A stretch of 64,000 nucleotides of DNA from Streptosporangium album (GTDB taxonomy: Bacteria; Actinomycetota; Actinomycetes; Streptosporangiales; Streptosporangiaceae): contig NZ_JACHJU010000004.1 of the NCBI RefSeq assembly GCF_014203795.1, positions 372,001-436,000 on the forward strand. Direction: 5' to 3'. The first letter of the stretch is position 1, and the number at the start of each line of letters is the position of its first letter. The translations under genes were made by a program, and so were the position numbers. Below, one piece after another: positions 24,362 through 33,088 of this stretch. Under the pieces are notes generated by a model. The model did not search any database. It had not been told where the DNA came from and saw only the letters and a list, made by a program, of their open reading frames with translations.

Positions 24362-27049
24362 ATGGCGGTGACCGATGCTGCTGATATGAGGCGAGCCGTT
24401 CCTGATGAGTGTGATGCCCTGCTGCGTGAGGGCGGCATCGCCCATATCCGGCCGCTGCGGCCGGATGACCGCGCGCGGTTACACGAACTGGTCGACAGGT
24501 CGTCTGAGCGTTCGGCTTACCTGCGATTTTTCACCGGTGGTACGGCCAGCGCCCACGCCTATATGGATCACATCGCCACGCTGGACTACTCGGGCCGCGC
24601 GCTGGTCGCCGTGGTGAACGGTCAGCTGGTGGCCGTGGCGGAGTACATCCCCGGCGATGCGGGCGATGCCGAGATCGCGATCTTGGTTGACGACGGGATG
24701 CACCATCGCGGCTTGGGCACCCTGCTGGTTGAGCACCTGGCATTGAACGCCGCCGACGAGGGCGTGCGCGAACTGGTCGCCAACGTACTGGCCGAGAATC
24801 GCCCCATGCTCCGAATGCTGGACGACGTCGGGCTGACCACCAGGCGGGCATTCAGCGATGGAACGGTTGAGATCCGCATGGATCCGCATCCCACTCCGGG
24901 CGTGCTGGAGCGGATCGAGGAACGCGCACACCAGGCGGCGTCCGCCTCCCTGACCCGGCTGTTCTGCCCGGAGTCGGTCGCGGTGATCGGCGCCGGCCGA
25001 GCCCCGGGTGGAGTGGGCCACCGCATCCTGTGCAATCTCCTCCAAGGAGGCTTCCCGGGCCCCGTCTACCCGATCAACCCGCATGCCAGGCAACTTTGCG
25101 GCATGCCCGCGTACGCGAGCGTGAAAAACGTGCCGGGTCCGATCGATCTGGCGATCATCGCGACCCCGGCTCGCACCGTGCTGGAGCTCGCCCGTGACTG
25201 CGCCGGCCACGGCATGCGCGATCTCGTCGTCGTCACGACGGGATTCGCTGAGGCCGGAGAGACGGGTGCGGAGGACGAACTGCTGAGGATTTGCCGGGAG
25301 GCCGGCATCCGGCTGGTCGGCCCCAACTGTCTTGGCATCGTCAACACCGAAGCCCGGCTCAACGCCAGCTTCCTGCCCCACCCGCCGATCCCGGGGCGTC
25401 TGGCCCTGATGTCGCAGTCCGGCGCGATCGCGGTCGCCCTGATCGACCGCGCCATCGATCGGGGAACCGGCATCTCCTCGTTCGCCTCGGTCGGCAATAA
25501 GGCCGATGTCAGCGGCAACGACCTGTTGGAGTATTGGGAGGACGACCTGGCGACCGACGTGATCGCCCTGTATCTGGAGTCGTTCGGCAATCCCCGCAGG
25601 TTCGAACGCATCGCGCGGCGGGTGAGCAGGCGGAAGCCGATCATCGCGATCAAGAGCGGCCGCGGTGGCTCAGGCGAGCGAGCGGTCCGCTCCCACACTG
25701 CGGCCGCCGCCACTCCGGACGTGGCCGTCGACGCCCTGCTGAAAGCCTCGGGGATCATCCGCGTGGAGACCGTCCAGGACATGCTCGACACCGCGTGTCT
25801 CCTGGCTGCCCAGCCGCTGCCGCAGGGCAGCCGGGTGGCCATCGTCGGTAACTCGGGCGGGCCGCAGACCCTCGCCGCCGACGCCTGCGAACAGCGCAAC
25901 CTGCTGGTCCCCGAGCTGGCCCCCGTCACCTGCGAGCGGCTGCGTGCCCGGCTGCCGGTCGCGGCGGCCGTGGCCAATCCCGTCGACCTCACCGCCGGCG
26001 GCAGCGCGCGGGATCTGGCGTTCGCCGTCGAGACCGCCTTGGCGGATCCGGGCATCGACATCGTCCTGGTCGTCTACACGCCGCCGTTCGGCTCCGGCCT
26101 GGGCAGAACCCGCCAGGCCATCTCCCACGCGGCGACGGTGACGGGCAAGACCGTGGTCGCGTGCATCACCGGGCACGATGGCCTGCTGAGCGGGCGCGTG
26201 CCCTGCTACGCCTTCCCCGAGCAGGCGGTGCGGGCACTGCGCCACGCGGTGGACTACGCGTCGTGGCGCGCCGTGCCGCAGGCTCCGCCTGCTGAGCCGC
26301 ATCCGGCCGAGGCCGTCGCCGCGCGCGACATCGTCGAGGCGGACCTGGCGCGCCATCCCGGCGGCCGATGGCTCGACTACGGCACCGCCGCCCGCCTGCT
26401 CGGCTGCTATGGCGTCCAGGTGGCCGAGGCGGTCGAGGCGGTCGAGGTCGACGGGCCGGACAGCGCTGCGGAGGCGGCCGTCGTGATCGAGCCGCCGGTG
26501 GTGCTCAAGGCCACCGGCCCTGACCTGGTGCACAAGAGCGACATCGGTGGCGTCCGTGTCGGCCTCGGTACGCCGGATGAGGCCGGCCGTGCCTACCGGG
26601 AGATGGCCGGCGCGATCGGGCCGGCCATGACCGGCGCGATCGTCCAGCCGATGGTCGAGCCGGGTGTTGAGATCATCATCGGTGGCGTCGCGCACGAGGC
26701 CTTCGGACCTCTGCTCATGATCGGCATGGGCGGCGTGACCGCCGAGCTTCTGGCCGACCGCTCCTTCCGGGTGCCGCCTCTTAGCGACCAGGACCCGGCA
26801 GCGATGATCGCCGAGCTCCGCTGCGCGCCGTTGCTGGCCGGCTATCGCGGACGCCCGTGTGCCGACATCGCCGCGTTGCGGAAGCAGGTCGCCGGCGTCG
26901 GGAGGCTCCTGGACAACCTCCCGGAGGTAGCCGAGCTCGACTTGAACCCAGTGATCGTCACTCCGGCCGACGCGGTGGTCGTGGACGTGCGGATACGGCT
27001 CGCCCCCGCCGCTCCGCCGTTGTCGCTCTTGCGCAGGCGGCTTCGATGA
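24362..27049 (+). CDS. GNAT acetyltransferase / NDP-forming acyl-CoA synthetase fusion
   Basis: The product is 895 aa. Residues about 20-175 are GNAT (IRPLRPDDRARLHELV, acetyl-CoA loop HHRGLGTLLVEHL). Residues 195-320 are a CoA-binding Rossmann domain (VAVIGAGRAPGGVGHRIL). Residues 325-640 are succinyl-CoA synthetase-like (RLALMSQSGAIAVALID, VGNKADVSGNDLLEYW). An ATP-grasp domain follows (VVLKATGPDLVHKSDIGGV). Relatives are protein acetyltransferases (Pat type) or acetate/propionate-CoA ligases. It shares a transcript with the CBS gene 44 bp downstream. The start could also be ATG 24386; neither has a strong ribosome site, which fits a leaderless message. Confidence 0.88.
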   Translation: MAVTDAADMRRAVPDECDALLREGGIAHIRPLRPDDRARLHELVDRSSERSAYLRFFTGGTASAHAYMDHIATLDYSGRALVAVVNGQLVAVAEYIPGDAGDAEIAILVDDGMHHRGLGTLLVEHLALNAADEGVRELVANVLAENRPMLRMLDDVGLTTRRAFSDGTVEIRMDPHPTPGVLERIEERAHQAASASLTRLFCPESVAVIGAGRAPGGVGHRILCNLLQGGFPGPVYPINPHARQLCGMPAYASVKNVPGPIDLAIIATPARTVLELARDCAGHGMRDLVVVTTGFAEAGETGAEDELLRICREAGIRLVGPNCLGIVNTEARLNASFLPHPPIPGRLALMSQSGAIAVALIDRAIDRGTGISSFASVGNKADVSGNDLLEYWEDDLATDVIALYLESFGNPRRFERIARRVSRRKPIIAIKSGRGGSGERAVRSHTAAAATPDVAVDALLKASGIIRVETVQDMLDTACLLAAQPLPQGSRVAIVGNSGGPQTLAADACEQRNLLVPELAPVTCERLRARLPVAAAVANPVDLTAGGSARDLAFAVETALADPGIDIVLVVYTPPFGSGLGRTRQAISHAATVTGKTVVACITGHDGLLSGRVPCYAFPEQAVRALRHAVDYASWRAVPQAPPAEPHPAEAVAARDIVEADLARHPGGRWLDYGTAARLLGCYGVQVAEAVEAVEVDGPDSAAEAAVVIEPPVVLKATGPDLVHKSDIGGVRVGLGTPDEAGRAYREMAGAIGPAMTGAIVQPMVEPGVEIIIGGVAHEAFGPLLMIGMGGVTAELLADRSFRVPPLSDQDPAAMIAELRCAPLLAGYRGRPCADIAALRKQVAGVGRLLDNLPEVAELDLNPVIVTPADAVVVDVRIRLAPAAPPLSLLRRRLR

Positions 27050-27093
27050 ATGAGCCGGCCCATGGCGCCTTTGGGTCCTTTTTGGAGGCGAAG

Positions 27094-27774
27094 ATGGTTG
27101 TCAGCGTCGGAGACGTCATGACCCGGAGGGTCCTTTCGGTGGGCGAGGATACCCGTTTTAAGGATATCGCCGAGGTGCTCGTCACCCATGCGATCAGCGC
27201 TGTGCCGGTGGTAGACGGTGCCGGCCATGTGATCGGCATCGTCTCCGAAGCCGATCTCCTGCACAGAGAAGGGGACGAAGAACCGTTTCCCGGCCCGGCC
27301 GGCCCGCCGCCGCAGGCCCAGCCGGATCAGTGGCTGAAGGTGGGCAAGACCAAGGGCAGGACTGCCCGGGAGTTGATGACCGCTCCTGCGATCACCGTCT
27401 CGATGGACACACCGGTGGTGACCGCCGGCCGTCTGATGGAGCACCACGGCGTCAAACGGCTGCCGGTGCTCGACGACCACGGTCGTCTGGCGGGCGTCGT
27501 CAGCCGCTACGACCTGCTGAAGGTGTTCGTCCGCTCTGACCGGGACATCGAGCATGAGGTCCGGGTGGACATCCTGGTGCGGTCGCTGTGGATGGACACC
27601 TCGCGTGTCCGGGTCGCCGTCCAGGACGGCGTGGTGACGCTGAGCGGGCGGATGATCCTGCGTGGTGAAGCCCAGATCGCCGTTTGGATGACCAAGCAGG
27701 TCGGCGGAGTGGTCGATGTGATCGACGAGCTCACCTGGGAGCGGGACATCACCCCTTCCGAGAAGGAACGTTGA
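27094..27774 (+). CDS. CBS-pair protein with C-terminal BON domain
   Basis: The product is 226 aa. The first CBS motif (residues 5-60) is VGDVMTRRVLSVGEDTRFKD, ending GIVSEADLL. The second (about 90-150) is ARELMTAPAITVSMDT, ending GVVSRYDLLKVF. The BON domain (about 155-220) contains VRVAVQDGVVTLSGRM. CBS pairs usually bind adenine nucleotides. ATG 27094 is chosen because TTTGGAGG lies 8 nt upstream; an ATG overlapping the previous stop (27046) is possible. M. tuberculosis Hrp1 (Rv2626c) is a DosR-induced CBS protein. Confidence 0.88.
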   Translation: MVVSVGDVMTRRVLSVGEDTRFKDIAEVLVTHAISAVPVVDGAGHVIGIVSEADLLHREGDEEPFPGPAGPPPQAQPDQWLKVGKTKGRTARELMTAPAITVSMDTPVVTAGRLMEHHGVKRLPVLDDHGRLAGVVSRYDLLKVFVRSDRDIEHEVRVDILVRSLWMDTSRVRVAVQDGVVTLSGRMILRGEAQIAVWMTKQVGGVVDVIDELTWERDITPSEKER

Positions 27775-27875
27775 AGGATTCTCGCGCCACAGCGTTCCGC
27801 GATGTCGGCATGCCGCCGGAAATATCCGGGCCTGGGGCAGCGACCGACCGGTGACCTCGCTTAATGGCGGCGCTG

Positions 27876-27924
27876 AGGACTTTGGTCCCTACCTCCAGCG
27901 CTTCGGGAGAGTTAGCGTTCGGGC
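27876..27924 (+). promoter_or_regulatory. Promoter of the truncated dosR copy
   Basis: The box AGGACTTTGGTCCC is 27876-27889. TAGCGT (27913-27918) is centred 33 bp downstream and the ATG follows at 27925, 42.5 bp from the box centre. The arrangement equals that of the intact dosR although the spacer sequence differs. Confidence 0.6.
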
Positions 27925-28188
27925 ATGATTCGTGTGTTCCTCGTCGATGATCACGAGGTGGTGCGGCGGGGCGTGGCCGCGCTGCTGGAGTCCGAGGGTG
28001 ACATCGAGGTCGTCGGCGAGGCCGGGACCGCGGAACCCCACCCACCCACAGATGATCATCGTTTTCGGCTACGGCCTGGCCGTGCTCGGCACCCCACGCC
28101 GTCCCGTTTCGGACATCCTCAAAACGGCCCGAAGAGAGCCGTTCATTTCCTGCTGTTTCCAAAAGCGGCCGAAAGACCTGATCTTTAG
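27925..28188 (+). pseudogene. Truncated second dosR (receiver N-terminus only)
   Basis: The first 36 codons match the intact dosR protein exactly ([20 protein letters not shown] and following), then the frame enters unrelated sequence after GEAGTAE. The first 15 codons differ from the intact gene by nine synonymous changes, whereas the next 65 bp are identical (27970-28034 versus 7252-7316). The phospho-acceptor aspartate and DNA-binding domain are absent. The remainder up to the stop near 28188 overlaps the hsp20 promoter. Confidence 0.85.
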
Positions 28189-28231
28189 GGACCTCCGACC
28201 GCTGCGTCAGCCCCCTCCTCGGTGATGGTAT
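28166..28231 (+). promoter_or_regulatory. Paired DosR-type boxes of hsp20
   Basis: The boxes are 28166-28179 (CGGCCGAAAGACCT) and 28188-28201 (GGGACCTCCGACCG), 22 bp apart and forming an inverted repeat with each other. A -10-like TGGTAT (28226-28231) is centred 34 bp from the proximal box. Confidence 0.65.
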
Positions 28232-28269
28232 CGAGGAAGAGAAAACGCCGAAAATGCGGGAAGGAAAAA

Positions 28270-28701
28270 ATGAGTACGCCGATGCGCCATGAGCAGCGAG
28301 GACTCGTCCCTGATCTGCTCGACTGGCTGGACATTCCCTTTGCCGCCCTGCGGCCGCCCATGACCCAGCCCATCAAATTCGAGGATTACCTTAAGGAAGG
28401 CCGTTACGTGCTACGCGCCGAACTTCCGGGAATCGACCCTGAAAAGGATATCGAGATAACCCTGTCCAACGGCGTTCTGACCGTCCACGCCGAACGGCGC
28501 GACGAACACAAAGATCAACATCGGACGGAGTTCCACTACGGCTCCTTCACCCGCTCTGTCACGCTGCCCGCCAGTGTGGACGACAACGACATCAGGGCGA
28601 CCTACGACAAGGGCATCATGGAGGTCAGCGTCAAGCTTGCCGACTCTAAGCAGAAGGGGAAACGCATCCCGATCGAGTCCAAGCCGCAAGCAGAGAACTG
28701 A
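28270..28701 (+). CDS. hsp20: Small heat shock protein, Hsp20/alpha-crystallin family
   Basis: The product is 143 aa. The alpha-crystallin domain runs from about residue 40 to 130: IKFEDYLKEGRYVLRAELPG, then LSNGVLTVHAER, FHYGSFTRSVTLPASVD and DKGIMEVSVKL. The C-terminal KRIPIES supplies the I-x-I/V anchor. It is an ATP-independent holdase that forms oligomers. ATG 28270 follows GGGAAGGAAAAA. It resembles HspX (Rv2031c), the signature DosR-regulon protein, and has a matching box pair. Confidence 0.93.
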   Translation: MSTPMRHEQRGLVPDLLDWLDIPFAALRPPMTQPIKFEDYLKEGRYVLRAELPGIDPEKDIEITLSNGVLTVHAERRDEHKDQHRTEFHYGSFTRSVTLPASVDDNDIRATYDKGIMEVSVKLADSKQKGKRIPIESKPQAEN

Positions 28702-28786
28702 CGGATCGTGCGGGCCCGCTTGACGTGAAGCGGATCCGCACAGCCTCGCTGCTGAGGAACACGCGCGTCACCGTCGAGGAGGTGAG

Positions 28787-28853
28787 GGTTGTCAAAGTGA
28801 CAACCGAGGCGCTCTGGGGAATGGTTATCACCTCGGTTCCATGATGGGGTGAT
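28787..28853. other. Three overlapping, mutually exclusive hairpins downstream of hsp20
   Basis: Hairpin 1: GGTTGTCA-AAG-TGACAACC, 28787-28805. Hairpin 2: AACCGAGG (28802-28809) with CCTCGGTT (28831-28838). Hairpin 3: ATCACC (28827-28832) with GGTGAT (28848-28853). Hairpins 1 and 2 share 28802-28805; 2 and 3 share 28831-28832. There is no U-tract. It could be a terminator region or a switching RNA; the first arm could also be a protein-binding palindrome. Confidence 0.4.
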
Positions 28854-28870
28854 GCCCAGATCAGGTAGCA

Positions 28871-28906
28871 GGGCGAAACATCCCTGGTCACGGGGACTTC
28901 CAGCTC
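28871..28906. promoter_or_regulatory. Orphan DosR-type box pair
   Basis: GGGCGAAACATCCC (28871-28884) and GGGACTTCCAGCTC (28893-28906) are 22 bp apart with normal pair geometry. They lie between convergent hsp20 and USP genes, so no coding gene is obviously downstream on either strand. The 28907-29018 stretch has no ORF I can support. Confidence 0.5.
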
Positions 28907-29018
28907 TCTTTCCAGCAGGCCAGGCGCGTCGGCGAACCATTCACTCCGTGGCTCGACAGGGCCAGGGGAAACCTGCGGTCGGGCCGCACACCGGCGTGAT
29001 CAGAGGTGACCGCTGCGA

Positions 29019-29585
29019 TCAGGCACTGTCTGCGACGGCGATGACGACAAGAGAACAGGTCGCATGGTGGAGCAGCGAGTGGCTGACCGGCCCGAGGAAC
29101 AGCCCGGCGATGTGGCTGCGCCCGCGCGATCCCACCACCAGCAGGGCGGCGCCCGTGGAGACTCTACGCAGCACCTCCGCCGGATGGCCCCGTTCAATGT
29201 GTTCTACAAGCCTGGCTCCTGAATGCCGCTCGCCATGGCCAGCGAGCGCCTCGGCCAACAGGAGCCGTTCCGCGCCGGTTTGATCGATGCCGGTCTGATC
29301 GATCAGGGCCGGTGTACCCTCAAGAGGGCACCCGGCGACGGGTTCGCCCCAGGCGTGGACGACGTGTAGGCCGGCGTCGCGCAGGTCGGCCTCGGCGAAC
29401 GCGAACTCGATCGCGGCGGCACCGCCTGGCGAACCGTCGACCCCGACGACCACCTCGTTGCGCGGTTGTGCGCCCATTTTGCGGATGACGGCTACGGGGC
29501 AGGTGGCCTGACCGGATACGCCTAGCGCGACCGAACCGAGCAGCAGTCCGCCGGCCCGCGAACCATCGACGCCAACGACGATCAT
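29019..29585 (-). CDS. Universal stress protein with collapsed first domain
   Basis: The product is 188 aa, starting at ATG 29585 (GGAGGAAG upstream). The first domain is reduced to about 40 residues: its opening strand MIVVGVDGSRAG is joined in frame to its last part GLLLGSVALGVSGQATCPVA. The second domain is complete, from VVVGVDGSPGGAAAIEFAF to VVGSRGRSHIAGLFLGPVSH. The nucleotide loop of domain 2 is kept, so a single-domain USP may still fold. It lies 96 bp after the 30533 USP in the same direction. Confidence 0.8.
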   Translation of the reverse strand: MIVVGVDGSRAGGLLLGSVALGVSGQATCPVAVIRKMGAQPRNEVVVGVDGSPGGAAAIEFAFAEADLRDAGLHVVHAWGEPVAGCPLEGTPALIDQTGIDQTGAERLLLAEALAGHGERHSGARLVEHIERGHPAEVLRRVSTGAALLVVGSRGRSHIAGLFLGPVSHSLLHHATCSLVVIAVADSA

Positions 29586-29681
29586 GCGGTTTTCTTCCTC
29601 CGTCGAACAGCGACGATGGACGTGAGCGGGCAGTTGACGACTCACGAGGCGACTCGCCGGGCTCGCGCGTGAGCCCGGCGT

Positions 29682-30533
29682 TCAGGACCGGATCACCGCC
29701 ACCGGGCAGTGGGCATGGTGCAGCACGCCGCGGCTGACGGAGCCCAGCACCACCGAACCGACCACGCTCCTGCCCCGCGAGCCCACCACAACCAGATCGG
29801 CCCTGGTGGACGCGTCGGTGAGAGCTTGGACGGGGTGAGCGCTCTGAACGTCCTCCACCACTTCCACCTCGGGGAACTTCTCCGGCCAGGCGGCGAGCCT
29901 GTCTCTCACCATGTGCTGGTGGAACCGGTGGACCTTCTCCACCTCGTAGGGGAACTCCGGCACGAGACCGGGCCCCGGCGGCCGCCAGGCGTGGACGGCG
30001 CGCAGCACGCAGCCACGCAGCCTGGCCTGCTCGAAGGCATAGGCCAGCACGGTCTCGCCTTCGGCGGAATCGTCGACGCCCACGACGATCTCACCGTACG
30101 GCTTGTCGGCGTCCGCTCTGACGACCACGACGGCGCCAGGCGCGTGACCGGCCACATGAAGGACCTTCGAGCCCAGCAGGGCTCCGGCGAAGCCCCCCAG
30201 GCCGCGACTGCCGATCACGAGTTCGGTGGCCTCCCCGGTCTGGTCACGCAGAGTCCTGGCCGGTGACCCTTCGATCAGCTCGGTCGTCACGCGGACGTCC
30301 GACCGGCATTCGGTGGCCGCTCTGACCGCCTCGGCGAGCACCTGCTCGCCGGCGCGGATCGCGAGGTCGGCCCAGTCGGGCGGAGGAAACGCGGCGACAC
30401 CGTACGGCCAGCCCTCCACAACGTGGACGATCCGCAACGGCAGCCCTCTGCGGGCGGCGTCGTCGGCCGCCCATTTCACGGCCGCCGTGGCGGCAGGTGA
30501 GCCGTCCGTCGCGGCGATGATCGATTCGACCAT
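29682..30533 (-). CDS. Tandem-domain universal stress protein
   Basis: The product is 283 aa, opening MVESIIAATDGSPAATAAVK. Domain 1 loop is GSRGLGGFAGALLGSKVLHV; domain 2 opens IVVGVDDSAEGETVLAYAF with loop GSRGRSVVGSVVLGSVSRGV. ATG 30533 has AGGAGGAGTGGGAGGAG upstream. The C-terminal third is very close to the USP at 13921 (EVEVVEDVQSAHPVQALTDA), pointing to gene duplication. It is first in a unit with the shortened USP. Confidence 0.92.
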   Translation of the reverse strand: MVESIIAATDGSPAATAAVKWAADDAARRGLPLRIVHVVEGWPYGVAAFPPPDWADLAIRAGEQVLAEAVRAATECRSDVRVTTELIEGSPARTLRDQTGEATELVIGSRGLGGFAGALLGSKVLHVAGHAPGAVVVVRADADKPYGEIVVGVDDSAEGETVLAYAFEQARLRGCVLRAVHAWRPPGPGLVPEFPYEVEKVHRFHQHMVRDRLAAWPEKFPEVEVVEDVQSAHPVQALTDASTRADLVVVGSRGRSVVGSVVLGSVSRGVLHHAHCPVAVIRS

Positions 30534-30563
30534 GACTGCTCCTCCCACTCCTCCTGCGCTCCC

Positions 30564-30630
30564 ATCTGACCGCAGCGCCGGCTGTTTCCCCTAGAGACGA
30601 TCGTCCCGACACAGATGGGACCTTTGCCCT
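30564..30630 (-). promoter_or_regulatory. Paired DosR-type boxes and -10 of the 30533 USP operon
   Basis: The boxes are 30594-30607 (GAGACGATCGTCCC) and 30617-30630 (GGGACCTTTGCCCT), 23 bp apart. The minus-strand hexamer TCAGAT (30564-30569) is centred 34 bp from the proximal box. Confidence 0.68.
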
Positions 30631-30633
30631 TTC

Positions 30634-30866
30634 CCGGATGCGGCCCTAGGCAGGCAGACGGGCGAAGCCACGCGTGCCGGGGTCGGACAGCCTGTCGCCG
30701 CCCGGTGACGCGCCAGCGTGCCAAGCCGTACGGCACACGCAGGGGATCCGCTGCGGTCAGGCCGGCCCGGCCGTGGCGGCTCTCCACCGTGACCGGGTCG
30801 CCGTCGCCGACGGCCGTACCGGGCGGAGTCGGCGGGATCGGTGCTGATCCCCTGTCCGGCAGGCCG
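30634..30866. other. Intergenic, no gene seen
   Basis: This 233-bp spacer lies between the USP promoter and the end of the multicopper oxidase gene. Open frames here are opposite-strand shadows. No terminator hairpin with a T-run is evident. Confidence 0.4.
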
Positions 30867-32789
30867 TCAGCCTTCGACGCGGTAGGGACGCATCATCTCG
30901 TTGTCCTCGTGCTCCAGGATGTGGCAGTGCCACACGAACAGGCCGGCCCGGTCGAACATCACCTTGATCCGGGTGATCTCGTTCGGGTAGGCGATCACCG
31001 TGTCCTTGTACCCCTTCTCCCATCGCTCCGGAGGTCGGGCAATGCGGGCGAACGGCTGCCGGTCGACGGCCTGGAACAGAACCTCGTGGACATGGATGGG
31101 GTGAGCGTCCATGGTGAAGTTGTGGATCTCCCACACCTCGATGGCGCCCACTGCGGGGGTCTCGGTGATCGGATCGGACCACATCCTCGCCGTCCCATGT
31201 CCATCGATGGTACCGAGCAGCACCGCTGTCGGTCCGGCGCCGGAGATGACCGCGGAGTTGCGTTCCAGCAAGGCGACCTTGCGCGTCTTCGTCGCCGAGC
31301 CGAGGGGGGTGAACGAGGGCAGCGTGAGCTGGTCGGGAGCCACGCTGGAATCTCGTCCCGCCGGCGCCCGCACCACGAACTTCATCACCTGCCCCGTGGT
31401 CGCGGGATCAGCCGGCGCGGCCCTGGCATCTCCGCGGAAGACTCCGTCGGGAGCTTCGTTTATCAGGTACAGCTCCGTACCCGCCGGTAGGCGTGCGAAG
31501 TCCACGATCACATCCGCCCGCTCGGCCGGGGCGAGCAGAAGCCTGCCGAGTTCCACGGGCTCTGGCAGGAACCCGCCCTCCGAGCCGATCTGCCAGAAAG
31601 GCAGGGCCGCGGCCACCGGACGCTTCGCCACAGGGTTGGTCACGATCTTCAGTTCCAGGAACCGGGAGTTGCAGCCGTTGAGGAAGCGGAACCGGAAACG
31701 GCGTGGCTCAACCGGCAGAAAAGGCCACGTCCGGCCGTTGACCATCATGGCGGTGCCGAAGAACTCCGGATTCCAGATGGGTGACAGGTCGCTGCCGGGG
31801 ATGTACGGCCCGGCGAACCGGTCGAAGTCTTCACGGCTGCCCGGATAGTGGAGCGAGCCGTCGGTGGCGAAGGACCGGTCCTGGATGACGATCGGAATCT
31901 CGCAGGACCGCCTGTTCACAGGGTCGCCGACCCTGGACGCCGGTCCCGGCAGGACCGGCGATGGAAGGTCGGAGGGACCACCTCGTAGAAGGTAGAACCC
32001 GGCCAAGCCCGCGTAGACGTTGAGCCGGGTCATGCCCAGCGTGTGATCGTGGTACCACATCGTGGCTGCCCGCTGGTCGTTGCCGTAGCGGAACACCGCC
32101 GATCCGGGACTCCACGGCGCACCGTCCCGGTTTGCGAATCTTGTCGCGAAGGTCGCGTACTGGGAGCCTTCGGTCGCATAGCCGGCAGGTATGTTCCTCG
32201 CCTGGGGCAGGTACCACGCCTCCGGGTAGCCGTCACTGTCATCAGAGTTGTGTCCCCCGTGCAGATGGGTGACGATCGGAACCGGCCCGCGATACCGGCC
32301 AGGGGTCGAGGTGAACACGGGACGCGAATCCCGGCCCGATGCCCCCCCGGGAGGGTTGGCCCAGTGCAGCGTCGGGTCCACCGGCAGCAGGTGCGGCAGG
32401 TAGTTCCCATCCCTGTCGACCAGCTCGTTCACCCATGTCACCCGTACAGGCCGGTCGGCCGTTGCCTCCACGGTGAACGCCGGGGAGCTGAAGGTCCACG
32501 GGTGCCGGACCGACCCGTACCCCCAGACCGTGGTGGCCGGGCTGCCCGAAGGCAGGATCTGCTGCCGGAACTGCCGGACCCCGATGACGTACTGATCGGC
32601 GGAGTCGTCCGCTGAGGAGACGGACGGCATGACCGGCGGGACGGCCAATGGCGTGACGTATTTGGCGATCGCCGCCGGATCCATCATGCCCTCGGGAATC
32701 GCCGCGCCCCCCAGGGCAGGGATCCCCCGGGAGACGAGGAGCACGGTCCCGCCTGCCCCCGCCTTCAGGAACTGCCGCCTCGTGATCAC
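30867..32789 (-). CDS. Secreted multicopper oxidase, CotA/bilirubin-oxidase type
   Basis: The product is 640 aa from GTG 32789 (GGGAGGCCGGG upstream). It opens with a twin-arginine signal, VITRRQFLKAGAGGTVLLVS. Copper motifs are HLHGGHNSD, WYHDHTLG, HPIHVHEV and HCHILEHEDNEMM, covering the type 1, 2 and 3 sites. It oxidises phenolic or metal substrates with reduction of O2 to water outside the membrane. HLHGGH, where many laccases have HWHG, is typical of the CotA group. The promoter has a TATAAAT-like -10 on the minus strand near 32879-32885; no DosR-type box was seen. Confidence 0.9.
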   Translation of the reverse strand: MITRRQFLKAGAGGTVLLVSRGIPALGGAAIPEGMMDPAAIAKYVTPLAVPPVMPSVSSADDSADQYVIGVRQFRQQILPSGSPATTVWGYGSVRHPWTFSSPAFTVEATADRPVRVTWVNELVDRDGNYLPHLLPVDPTLHWANPPGGASGRDSRPVFTSTPGRYRGPVPIVTHLHGGHNSDDSDGYPEAWYLPQARNIPAGYATEGSQYATFATRFANRDGAPWSPGSAVFRYGNDQRAATMWYHDHTLGMTRLNVYAGLAGFYLLRGGPSDLPSPVLPGPASRVGDPVNRRSCEIPIVIQDRSFATDGSLHYPGSREDFDRFAGPYIPGSDLSPIWNPEFFGTAMMVNGRTWPFLPVEPRRFRFRFLNGCNSRFLELKIVTNPVAKRPVAAALPFWQIGSEGGFLPEPVELGRLLLAPAERADVIVDFARLPAGTELYLINEAPDGVFRGDARAAPADPATTGQVMKFVVRAPAGRDSSVAPDQLTLPSFTPLGSATKTRKVALLERNSAVISGAGPTAVLLGTIDGHGTARMWSDPITETPAVGAIEVWEIHNFTMDAHPIHVHEVLFQAVDRQPFARIARPPERWEKGYKDTVIAYPNEITRIKVMFDRAGLFVWHCHILEHEDNEMMRPYRVEG

Positions 32790-33088
32790 CCCGGCCTCCC
32801 TCCCGCGAAGCGGTACCGGTGAGAACGCACCTGGGCTGTGGCCGGCACGTTCGGTCATCGCCCAAGAACAATCAGGATTTATAGCCTCACAAGATGACAA
32901 AAGACCTGCCCTCAGTACATACCCATCACGTCTCGCTGCAACAGCCGACATCCCTGGCACGGGGCTGCCGAGTGCCGATCAATCGGTCTTTTGTAGCGTG
33001 GCGGTGTGGGCAGAACTCTCCGAGGTGTCAGCTTCTCGGTCGTGAATGACCGAGCTTGCAGCTCCTCGCCGTCGATGGGTTCGACGGT

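Noticed and set aside
27046-27093. ATGA-overlap start for the 27094 CBS protein
   Set aside because: ATG 27094 has a clear GGAGG and begins at the conserved CBS start; the overlap start would add 16 residues without similarity. It remains possible.
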